A DNA stretch of 55,643 nucleotides from Candidatus Endomicrobiellum incisitermitis (GTDB lineage Bacteria; Elusimicrobiota; Endomicrobiia; Endomicrobiales; Endomicrobiaceae), in contig JAISOG010000014.1 of NCBI GenBank assembly GCA_031275795.1, forward strand, positions 1 to 55,643, read 5' to 3'. Below the pieces are notes generated by a model. That model searched no databases and was not told the origin of the DNA. It was given only the letters and a program-made list of their open reading frames with translations. Positions 21,001 to 23,202 of this stretch are shown here, piece by piece. Position numbers and translations under genes: made by a program. Positions within the stretch are counted from its first letter, which is position 1. Each line of letters begins with the position of its first letter.

Positions 21001-21957
21001 ATCTGAGGTTGAATCCAATATCATCTTATAGGCACCATAAGGCAACAATTCTTTTAACTTTAATATCAACAATTGCAATTCTTTTGTAGATTTCTCATAA
21101 TCTATTTGCCTGCCTAAACTTAAAAGTTCTATATATAAACTTATATTTTCATACTTGTTTAAATCAACACCTAAACTGTCAGCATACTTGTTTAACAAAA
21201 TAAAATATTTTTTAGCTTCTAGATCGCCAGATATGTATCTTTTTGACAATTCTTCTATTTTATTTTGCTTTCTATTAAAATACAAAGATTTAAGATACCT
21301 AACATTACTTTCCATGCTATTAAAAACTTTTGTAATTTCACCCTGAGCATATAAAATATCCCCGAACCTTTTTAAATTGTTTAAATAAGGCTCTTGACTT
21401 TCTAACCCTTTAATTATCGTCGGCTTATTTGACATAGCAGAATAGTATTCTGCACCAGTTAAAGCACCTGTTGCAAAAATTGAATTTATTGTTTTCTCTT
21501 TTTTATCTTTGTCTTTTATATTAGCAAGCCAAGAAGTATCTACTTGTCCATATGCACCTTCTAAATATATATTTTGTAATCCAAACTCTTTATCAAAAGT
21601 CGATATAATATTACTTATATTTTTTTGAGCTTCAGGATGTAAATGCAAATCTTGTATATTTATAATAACAGTATCGCTTCCAGCATAATTTGCTGATGTA
21701 ATCTTCCCATACGAATATGGAAGTGTAAAATCATTAAATATCTGTTTAAACTGCTCTGTAGCTTTTATATTTTGTGTTACTTGAGCAATAGACTGACCAT
21801 ACACGAATGTAAGTAATAGACAGTTTATTAATATGATAGAAATTATTTTTACAGGATTTAGCTCATAGTACCACTGTTTACAACTTAAAATAAAGTTTAA
21901 AAACCTTTTAAACGATACACTTAAACCATTTAATGTACACTCAAGAAAACAGTGCAT
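1..21957 (-). CDS. giant modular surface/secreted protein with repeated HExxH modules (C-terminus outside window)
   Basis: Exactly 7319 codons are open from the ATG at 21957 to base 1; there is no stop, so the protein is longer. The start has a strong Shine-Dalgarno (GGAGGA, 6-7 nt upstream). Architecture read from the translation: hydrophobic segment at residues 36-54, an unusually late signal or anchor; a domain with QDLHLHPE at 102-109, IYLEGAYG near 130-137 and GGFHTQG at 503-509, resembling TraB/EreA-type proteins; membrane segments near 656-710, 3823-3880, 4207-4236, 5050-5103 and several at 5877-6123; HELRH at 834-838 and 7101-7105; HELGH at 2407-2411, 3535-3539 and 4799-4803; a degenerate HKLHH at 5224-5228; InlB-like repeats between about 5350-5740 and 6320-6690; Glu/Gln/Thr-rich linkers near 1726-1820 and 2640-2700; a charged coiled coil near 6752-6833. 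Function unknown; an envelope protein with protease-like modules is inferred. The N-terminal resemblance is from motifs only. Confidence 0.93.
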   Translation of the reverse strand, partial: MHCFLECTLNGLSVSFKRFLNFILSCKQWYYELNPVKIISIILINCLLLTFVYGQSIAQVTQNIKATEQFKQIFNDFTLPYSYGKITSANYAGSDTVIINIQDLHLHPEAQKNISNIISTFDKEFGLQNIYLEGAYGQVDTSWLANIKDKDKKEKTINSIFATGALTGAEYYSAMSNKPTIIKGLESQEPYLNNLKRFGDILYAQGEITKVFNSMESNVRYLKSLYFNRKQNKIEELSKRYISGDLEAKKYFILLNKYADSLGVDLNKYENISLYIELLSLGRQIDYEKSTKELQLLILKLKELLPYGAYKMILDSTSDFSDIDRLYTYLVRVSRKNNIDLSVNFPELNKFFNYIELSEKTNPMEMLKEEQRLKEELNIAFAYDAGEKEIAFLSGFMPYLKDYLSSKITSDDYNYYENNIKKFKRLWTKYIDNQKLKSLSKYENTAETFYKINLDRNNYFIENIDIIKDSSKISKEFTQDLSEADKVIQSLKEAKNVSMVITGGFHTQGICELLKEQGISYVVITPNVSGEVKLAEDVYYALAKEQSKILFQALATLNLTQVQEGLKPVMLTEVLTQKGYTIEAINEALQTVLAQGETAQLTGSLNNLDTLELKISRNGQTTAYNYKDSGFEVKPVSASAQTQEEAQVQGNQKSRSSIWSSVKSFIAISAVSAAIVAGASVAIGLAAVTGFLWFLAPLILFGLLFIGNMSFMGYELYQDSFLAKEGSTPSDVPEGMTDVYMFKKLLQSLPQDVAKEFAAAALQVPFESVDSLLYGYASDLAKRLQDLNLTDVGAVMETGNAGIKINYAMIRSKFFDESGKNIVNQSMLEVFVKHELRHESFRTSTGFFGKFVHSRPWLEELIVSVGDLFTGIGNFFRNLFGTTRLKQLREINLNSYTDIEQSLTILLGRDSREISQKIQTFCMLNPNVNLTEEVFTNLGFSKEDAKVLAGVKFNLNVNTQSLNFEDMLSSSQPLELVKQLINTGNPDAVVVARAIELLGYDSYDTFEELKNIARSAVGDTSAAKFKELKETLIQKVNNNVVTEIIRNEQTPSEAFSRGFLTPQLISLQNMLISGDINENDIKDVVKSQAVSSFVGLFESLVRQKLTEKLYTSIESILPQEFKTQQTKDVLFNSLIDNLSFNLGNLTMALSNAKESLLEQIISKEQKDIDLLSVSVAQKGQNITSADKDSLATLDKNISNTLLEYSFSVVDQSQYNQQTAAFVNTVKDIFINENSWQQLQNNDTREKIANFLKQYYDSGIIDSNIRFLETITSKQEALGALSSLLTTLVKSRRIYNDVNLQRALVDLFPLTMQYREGEILKGEALILQASNDQEGITSDIKTYMLILAELNNFSTQDTPEKQRAQSLIANYGKYALSVLDYPINNGSVAFENGSRLRGFRTAFFNILKDMGVDVSNIEHPQDRLFEQQQPQLTQAEQERLLMNLPVEIENLETQTRETKNDKQLLKNLIDSQGKLDDAIFAGENVSASARRMVSTIRNIMQTVIDKGDFSLDDFEELKDIALGCRPMVLANNSDANLNLDLYDAMVIIPLDILIQQKSANAIDIKKGLSILAAAVDGLLRLQANFKAASFESFLKNKDDRTINFALKEGDLSNLYLALTFSRFGTVLNDLGSAYQTLTTDLETAVTSRQQTAIILERLRYWLPAGSAAKEFARIDLVDTVNDTISKFQEVLSNGKGSSPRITLANLNTLKSLQLAQSDYEQTISQIEQPPAYTPQERVTEATSVLSNLTDVTMQTESQGETQQTQDLSQSTPQTTEEQTITQEEQASQKEPKETAQEIELEEKPVEQIQQLSNKELKDTDDLKERLTREKIDTATQDKILFEITKQRMTYDNDYEKGSQAIRDYLLKEYDFSWNLARQISKTKLSVPKFDDIFSSVNLQNPQSFQLLSEELISTMYPEAMQTGHMINFLLENNVLNSQELQDFIRSVTGKNDVEKFEDIKLKLEKEIFKTAAKQFSTGTIKEGILGQVPPTTSRLLGLWEFASKLNTEVFDEDSIKFLKSVLNTDFYFGKEIVEFCNVKFPSLFINSLFVDNIDTMLKPEEKQKIAASLKQNKESFFDAQPTPYYLAAKKFDPDFAKTILDDRIAKELNRNVKFFEILHGIWSDSPYLKGILSSIGWSASFTMGAISVHLDKNVEFLNSLLDTNLYFGKGLVEFINLKDPLYFRDPDFLKIAKKILKQEELDRIASYIIKQKEDEISRNLLVSKGDAIGLIASSEFIRENLQEEIKYYEIVRVANDNKKLLDYLQDETQELRYRLYAFAQLKSRGVQDVDGVNVDTVAMTLKDGVKEMLEAKNLKHTESYFDLRALITGINLIASEKVIQEVEQAGFKDMADKIREDEQSMYQQILQADFIEGESFNADSSLTFVRNLEGIEYFGKDLYDAYYTVIAHELGHRYLQSLGFDSGTKARAMFHEQFADSVAGVFNSLLFQKDISELSIITSESKGFKVFAIKQTEEAGSQEVQTAKREASSQEEHDAARGLMNSIKAVLGAMGKQFNFRALLKTSIVLAIAGTQALFGVGQQTEVAKEVILGVSKAMVEVDPNFERGEFLYQFIKEEGVGFKNIEEEEKVFGKDAKGQQDLYEYLVAKHKNEKEPALIANDLYDNELRFIEKYNSEHIQERETVVEETQQKATEEKETKEEGVQPSIETAQIEEQQPKEERPIEGITQEEQSPGTTGPTTSVQTIAQQPSALGVLRKLKELKVIDDASVNQIESSIQIGADLVEEIVYQKIVQVEYEKIVASLPRSLNAETVKREIAKRISTYLRYSKATLNDLSSVANAEFAAVIAEQLVTDIGNNEVDNAEKQLQQLSQIYGLLSEILSKDEIDNIIKGSFPTVGAALVANNLTKLANGREWILRVAASLARFSVTYVDVFKDALNLKINTRNVLASSLNGLSNTDGLLENEYQTISDQLVTLYQQENILITERIALATSKEELNRLFNSLNTLEQNIRKSFFISETESLAEAVGRLSNYDNKQDLQKAIIITNLIIEKNDVANEQDTRDTLTGVENREKEMDVLARSLETLLKSKVLSVIQKQDIKQKLSIAQQEQINLINTEWIVNTQDVDVKEINKSRKNLEYLMRSVVVTSMDEVVFNINNVADLYIINKLNDFFTIDQNNFSNPAKIQELKANLFELIDKTNAEQVDHFNYFFGEIDSNPDMVDKKIALQIIVASIATNLASTANGNIEKLKFSAALSKMVVAITNEKGPSSAYTSEVIVDLASTLNKLVNALPRDSIDQKNIKNILATILQQEFSVTYGLSKLDSLLASQAVEENSKKLLKSSTSLEKMLRELNVSDKAQAIRYIRQRNMILKNNPNFVSSRYMSKEWYKETSLNLDELIAFTAPVELIEEQFPYDAGYFKILKVSQDNEALLNIMQDINKDLRYRLYAFAQLKSRGINEVNGVNVDNYIQTLTTNIKEMLQAKTLRISASYFDLRTLTIAINIVASSETIKVVEQAGISADNIKANEQKQYSNILRANFLQRLTGESINADSGMNFMRFERGDDGYSSEHEYFYEVIAHELGHTYLNALGFNSGILNTPEKYIKTQDRAMVHELTADLVSSVFNSFLLQTNVLNGGIIKGIRKVFNVFTRDFGILKGERGLREGTTIVQEGHGAARGLLNSVIVALEKMGVAINSETVFRPLLGAAISVAMTVSPTLFGEGQQNVIAKEIVISIANSIAESNPAFDKGELLYQFIQLEGASFNNFEEEEKVFGTDAKGKEALARYIIAKHTKPAGFLTKFGSLYRAEKRFLKNYQNEMPNFNSVGSNANIAAQTLQPILQPSLTNSANAVEMSKPLTAANTVRSSTNVGKVVSAIVAGVFLVGASVLGGLLIFGVIAATPIVMTALIAVAIVGMIATIIFLYLQFRSPALAKKERMLVEFPEQIENLERAVKANPDNKQAFKDLNKAQAKLDDMIFADQNVSKDTQQIVNYLRNIIQEVIDKGTVDQKVLDQVKNFIAQCKPMILASDSNLDNSSFEMMFEFALEALQGDLDNGNIKTLVGGVSLLLDSVLIKLSKVKNLSQTGINKFLQTENNPDINPPLTQSDISNLYIALTLSRLVSVLDKEASAGATLITDLETSIGTKSKTAVLLERLRYWLEAGSLSKEFARVDLVNAFKGYLNRYQEVLDATVGQSSTRTNQELLESDRNLVLAQSDYAQQETIVQTTPALNLEVPAAQQPSFVNQVATQTEGSGHSVLWYIGISIVTIGIYWLVRLFSYLSGPTVAPVGPTLAPVGPTVVDKLVEAANKLEAFAKDSTTKRVELLEAADSAIVELELANPTNAKEIELKRQACNKIAVALNKLMIPLSFKDQKDLKQKLIVVTEEEITLTKLRFSVDKSSSYEQIQTMFRQLMIDSVDASIDDVSLFHKVNPRNSNIYNKLNELLIDNNLFDVNKLQEIKELMASITSRPVKEFDDIFNTRSISKKDLNKRKAGLRTIIFTVAKILSDTANVDADNLIVSALLSKMAFDITDVKNMPPTTISQNVVTLANTLNKLASVYESQGNTDDHNNIKNMLSTMLQLEMSVTDGISQSDMEYSKEVLESRRSLEEILSKLNISDREQALRYIRQRNEVLMNEVDFIGDYFLRDLASKYVYKGSISNLDELIAFTAPVELIEAQFPYDAGYFKILRISQDNKALLNIMQDKTQEVRYRLYAFAQLKSRGVQDVDGVNVDTVAMTLKDGVKEMLEAKSLKHTESYFDLRVLIIGINLVASGEVIQEVEHAGFKDMADKIRKYEQRVYQIALQANFLAGNNFNADSDLNFVRSLKGIENFGKDPYEVYYRVIAHELGHRYLQSLGFDSGTKARAMFHEQFADSVAGVFNSFLFQKNISELSMSESKGFKVFAVKQKIQALTREVSSQEEHSAARGLMNSIKTALSAMGKQFNFRALLKASIVLAAGTQALFGVGQQTEVAKEVILGVSRTMVEIDPNFERGEFLHQFIKEEGVGFKNIEEEEKVFGRDAKGQQDLYEYLVAKHKHEDKSSLSDKDKELYEAEEKFINDKEKAAKEKAEADVDKSTSVALSEVSDVASARFTSIGAGILAFFNTAGFVALVVLLSLSIITGLGAVIAAAIGASVLAIIGTMSIMSSIYESKQKRTIKELGNSKLLSLQKSRLVFAKLVRSLPKETAIKFVQAVFDNVNLANDYLNMVSGTNWQDDIETKDAIINALNSAMTIDNSVVMKTTDTGRILFSPYIVMGLLNNNPTMLRVVVEHKLHHLEYAKSTSGLRRFIHRIFPGLEEFIVSFRNVFRWFSAKLQDSWREFRGVSVVWNLPEGLALGDILVEKVNEQGFIDAPNIQTGHVQLADGRRGTLSYKVTRNGLEVPNFEFGTTKFDAKDIGDVEVTYTFTPDTYTLSFATNDANATPMQQSIRSGETVHFDGVASVPQRTGYKFNGYRYVNSELEIKTITEQEVLNGFDIPSSDVTGDLKLQALWDAESSDVVFVGDTGNPIINVNKAAVTGQNIRIAGLGKLNDIIRLGNAVVGKVTGIKTQKITWSLPMGIFAPSELPSEIDDSVALNAPLIAEGRVELADGRFGTVERIVKMNGEVVENFQFGTTPINGALDIEYTFTPALYSINFIANGASANIPQVAKDVLSDGQLYKMNATSIEELPTKPGYLFKGYTYTTNDGRTINVSRMDVVKGFDINAHDVTGDINFVAQWDQKEEGEQYEVEFANASIESNVADNLKVKPAVFGQPYVLDKNLVRKNITDLTAEKWEVTGYVVSVKGEDIMKVDVKDINSIGDVTVPAQDVVGKLNIRFLRNPKVTFVDKFANTSKEEAVESGLYYVSEDLNEKIKTTSTKEKVPHWSRSDGKRLSAPITEPVTFTYSEEFHNITDYETQSVKPSSNIFSLIAKGIARIFKVIYNFIVSPTPVSKLTIIKNAYKNLSWQDRVRLVFSGLIMVSVIVLFGLFSGPGLLGLFFIVALVVAGAIFAVTLLGPVAKGYFTTVRDKASTEKERQKYAYYLEVLDFILGTLNSKVSTSKAFTAVKVITYFAITAIVALGFLAFGFGIALTSLWFVIAASLVFTILVVVGVVFLIVKYKTSLAFKLLVNVITDLFKSGSWKFKLNVAIGLVVSIGAFGAFLIAPIWLGISFIILLASLGFLVGTVVFFFTNNYNLNRLDQSLRNVLLENFASEDNSNAKRIKNIIGALEDKKWAALAWTSIALAVGDVEWSQIKQQVVEGISSVWKAIVHPIDTLKQVYQSIPSVLKTIVSPIQILKQVGQGILSAPKVLYNAIFQPDPIVVQTMKLITKGAYVFGKQWATEAIQNRKSYIYTSVTNAARRVQNAVVTYTTNVYDNMTQVVSSYEIPVREGFKFDGYEITSENSDITTIITAAQANDDFVVPANRVNGRVTIRVRWKPNISINTGSSSKNPLEADASNGVVDLGVYASLTPPAGYDYGTLYWTSDLFPERTFGRNESVMVDKPGSFTPHWKPLPQVKITIGSGNWKNRSEGETSTQREAQVVANALGGATVNLKKLSEQLQAPKDCDPDSLYWVSDTDLSTPIANSEVTATQDTMYIPRWKKLCEVGKAKIQTGESPNDFRIVNREKDGTIDLVNIGRDLKTPLGYKEGSLYWTSDIDPTKRFTNNINAEDAKNISVLTPHWEEDGQLRDANLWTQENDLDLRDSLTSHPIRFLTGVKEGEIDNIDNLPSSLPSGYAKSDPKGYTFPGFTNSWLGMSKYWTPQRPGYKFVGVKVEAKNRKNEILKTWNFDANPDGTMDAFNIDSSYAMGPLEITMQWISEQDFAKQQEEVKEEVKEKIRQEDVRKEQEFQKSVEEAKARREEQERKIREEQEKTAQEKALAEQKAAQERRVEEEKAEKSIGKTIPLQVQTGIARKVTDDLTSKDFPIKFGEDFHFPGLVQRGFFNSMGFWGSKKWMPHVDGFEFNGFEIVIGGKLITINKEEAINGFDIKKDDLQYKNVGEKPITIRPKWQRIETKQKSQETASEVALQAAQIASTLAIDTARITAPDKLAQLPLAVMSKFMLNMSEFENYQTEQIKIAQGAVTSLNYYMDIDDFTVLDMITNSLPFDVKDAFGKNVSISEDNTPGVVMSFNPNDGKIHVNYKMLRAIFFDQQGNIKNKDLLEVFVKHELRHRDYAMNQNQFSKMVHSISALEEFIVSIGDIYDWAKLHPELTSLQVNYEDAVATVVGNTALVAIAAKVGRQEAFNIAQMQSRLYYREIEDQVIDLVAPAYIQEPRMFNNADVKKSPRLIAVGGQIGAGSSELIQAQVLKDGGYSAALVEHMTQGVNVENYRVPVNTEFSVDGHEMMYDVYVREVNGIHVIGLKLKENINKELDTSENYARAVLAF
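6990..8130 (-). repeat. HELGH module, copy 3 of the giant gene
   Basis: Covers about residues 4610-4990. HELGH is at 4799-4803 and HEQFAD carries Glu 4823, with the same 19-residue spacing as copy 1. Bases 6993-7960 are nearly identical to copy 1, whereas 7981-8130 match copy 2 much better, so this copy reads as a chimera of the other two. The flanking helical region toward the N-terminus (about 4270-4610) is the counterpart of the one before copy 2. Confidence 0.82.
9203..9255 (-). repeat. 18-bp tandem repeat coding for VGPTxAP
   Basis: Almost three in-frame copies of an 18-bp unit (gtaggaccaaccggagca) encode a Pro/Gly linker of the form GPTVAPVGPTLAPVGPTV at about residues 4235-4251. It directly follows a membrane segment (about 4207-4236), so it looks like a flexible spacer between a membrane anchor and the next helical module. 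Confidence 0.9.
10690..11905 (-). repeat. HELGH module, copy 2 of the giant gene
   Basis: Covers about residues 3351-3756. HELGH is at 3535-3539 and is followed by a VHELTAD motif with Glu 3569, which is 29 residues after the second histidine because of a short insertion relative to copies 1 and 3. The module is more diverged at DNA level from copy 1, but the stretch 11770-11920 closely matches 7981-8130 in copy 3. It is preceded in the protein by a helical region (about 3040-3320) that recurs before copy 3. Confidence 0.8.
14138..15240 (-). repeat. HELGH module, copy 1 of the giant gene
   Basis: Covers about residues 2240-2607. The order is a helical segment (KSRGVQDVDGVNVDTV), the HELGH motif at 2407-2411, the HEQFAD motif with Glu 2431, then a tail containing FGVGQQTEVAKEV and EEEEKVFGKDAKGQ. 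The second histidine and Glu 2431 are separated by 19 residues, a spacing compatible with a third zinc ligand in gluzincin peptidases. The DNA of its C-terminal-coding part is nearly identical to copy 3 (for example 14203-14380 against 7061-7230). Confidence 0.85.
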
Positions 21958-21975
21958 AAAGGTCCTCCGTATTAT

Positions 21976-22611
21976 TTAATATTTATTAATATAATTATTA
22001 TAAGTAATCGTAAATAATGGTAAATAAATAATAAAACCAACTTTATCAAAATAAAGTTGGTAGATAGGTATATTTTTATTGATAATTTTTATAAATATAG
22101 GGACTCCTCTTGGAAGAGACAACATCATAATTAAAAAAATTAGTATAAGCTTAAACCCGTAGTTTACTTTAAAAATGTTAAACACTCTAGTTATATTACA
22201 CTTATACTTATAATTTGGATAAGCTTTAAAAATTTTAAATTTAAAACCAATAAAAGAATTTAAAAACATGTCCAAAAACATATCTTTTTGACTAGCATTG
22301 TTTGTTTTACCTTTTTTGATTATACAACCAACAGAGTTGGCAGTATGCACCAAAGTTTTTAAATTATTTTCTATATTTATATTACGTCTTAATATTTTAC
22401 TTGCCAATTTTATTGGGATATTTATAGCACCATAAATTGTGCATAGATGACTTTTAAATTGGAAAATTTCTTTTTTTTGGCAAAGTAAACAAGTATCAAC
22501 ATTTGAAAGGAAAGAGGTAAACAAAATGTTTAATAGCAAAGAAATTGCTATAAAAATAGAAACTCTAGTGTTGTTTGCAATAATACTTTTCATTGTTTTA
22601 ACCCATATCAC
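21976..22611 (-). CDS. hypothetical small membrane protein upstream of the giant gene
   Basis: The open frame is 211 codons from a GTG at 22611; an internal ATG at 22593 (residue 7) is the more natural start, but neither has a good ribosome binding site. Hydrophobic stretches lie near residues 17-35, 150-167 and 188-205, and there is a CLLC pair near residue 42. The family is not recognised. Its stop lies 18 bases before the giant gene's start and the giant gene's Shine-Dalgarno occupies that gap, so the two would be cotranscribed. A TATAAT-like -10 is visible at 22681-22686 on this strand, without a convincing -35. The composition is very A+T-rich, so a chance frame cannot be excluded. Confidence 0.42.
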   Translation of the reverse strand: MIWVKTMKSIIANNTRVSIFIAISLLLNILFTSFLSNVDTCLLCQKKEIFQFKSHLCTIYGAINIPIKLASKILRRNINIENNLKTLVHTANSVGCIIKKGKTNNASQKDMFLDMFLNSFIGFKFKIFKAYPNYKYKCNITRVFNIFKVNYGFKLILIFLIMMLSLPRGVPIFIKIINKNIPIYQLYFDKVGFIIYLPLFTITYNNYINKY

Positions 22612-22747
22612 ATCTAAAACAATTAAAAATTACAGTCACAACAAAATTGTATTCTTATATAAATTTTTAAATCAACATGTATTATAACATAATAAAATAT
22701 AAATAAACACGTATAAACATTTAAGCATTGATAATATTGTATATAAG

Positions 22748-22876
22748 TTAATCTGAATTTGTAAGGGGAGAAACCGCTATTGCAGGACGCTTTCCTTTTT
22801 GTTCATGTCCAAATTGCGGATCAAAATTAAGCCAAACTATATCGCCACGTTCAGGAGCATATATCTTTTTTACCAT
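22748..22876 (-). pseudogene. mazF: mazF/pemK toxin, N-terminal fragment
   Basis: A 42-codon frame reads MVKKIYAPERGDIVWLNFDP and continues with a GHEQKGKRPAIAVSP segment, the N-terminal signature of MazF/PemK endoribonuclease toxins (normally about 110 residues). It stops at TAA 22748-22750, so the rest of the fold is missing and no continuation is visible downstream. Its ATG overlaps the preceding antitoxin stop (ATGGTAA), the usual mazEF arrangement. The remnant is unlikely to be an active RNase. Confidence 0.8.
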
Positions 22877-22998
22877 ATTTCATTACCTATTGCAACACCA
22901 CTTTTAGTTTCTGCATGAATATTTTTTTTATTAATATTCTTAAGAAGGGCAGACAATTTAATTCTTTGTTTACGTTTAATAATAATTTCATTTTCCAT
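22870..22998 (-). pseudogene. mazE: mazE-type antitoxin, C-terminal part
   Basis: A 42-codon frame beginning MENEIIIKRKQRIKLSALL ends in GVAIGNEIW, matching the toxin-binding tail of MazE antitoxins. The N-terminal AbrB-like DNA-binding half is absent in frame; a possible scrap (QLRLPNSFILA) lies upstream in another frame near 23060-23110. A GGGAG ribosome binding site 5-6 bases before the ATG and a strong promoter upstream mean this short peptide may still be made. I treat it as a remnant because normal MazE is about 80 residues. Confidence 0.68.
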
Positions 22999-23036
22999 AA
23001 CATCTCCCGTATCATCTTTTCTATTTTATGTATAAA

Positions 23037-23066
23037 AGTATATACTATGTTAATACTTTTTGTCAA
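23037..23066 (-). promoter_or_regulatory. sigma70-type promoter before mazE remnant
   Basis: On the minus strand TTGACA (23066-23061) is followed after 18 bases by TATACT (23042-23037), about 40 bases before the mazE ATG at 22998. The -35 matches consensus perfectly. Confidence 0.6.
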
Positions 23067-23202
23067 ATGCCAAAATAAAACTATTTGGCAATCTAAGTTG
23101 GTCAATATTCTCACAAATTGACAATTTCATGAACAAAATCCTTCTACCAATCAATTCAGCTAGTATTTTTGCTAAAATTAATAATGTTTTGGAGGATTTA
23201 TT

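Noticed and set aside
1772-21346. Many plus-strand ORFs of 60-190 codons across 1.7-21.4 kb
   Set aside because: They are antisense to the continuous giant minus-strand frame, lack ribosome binding sites and have low-complexity, Ser/Phe-rich translations typical of shadow frames.
22887-23114. 75-codon minus-strand ORF and overlapping 68-codon plus-strand ORF
   Set aside because: They are out of frame with the clear MazE-like sequence and have no homology-like features.
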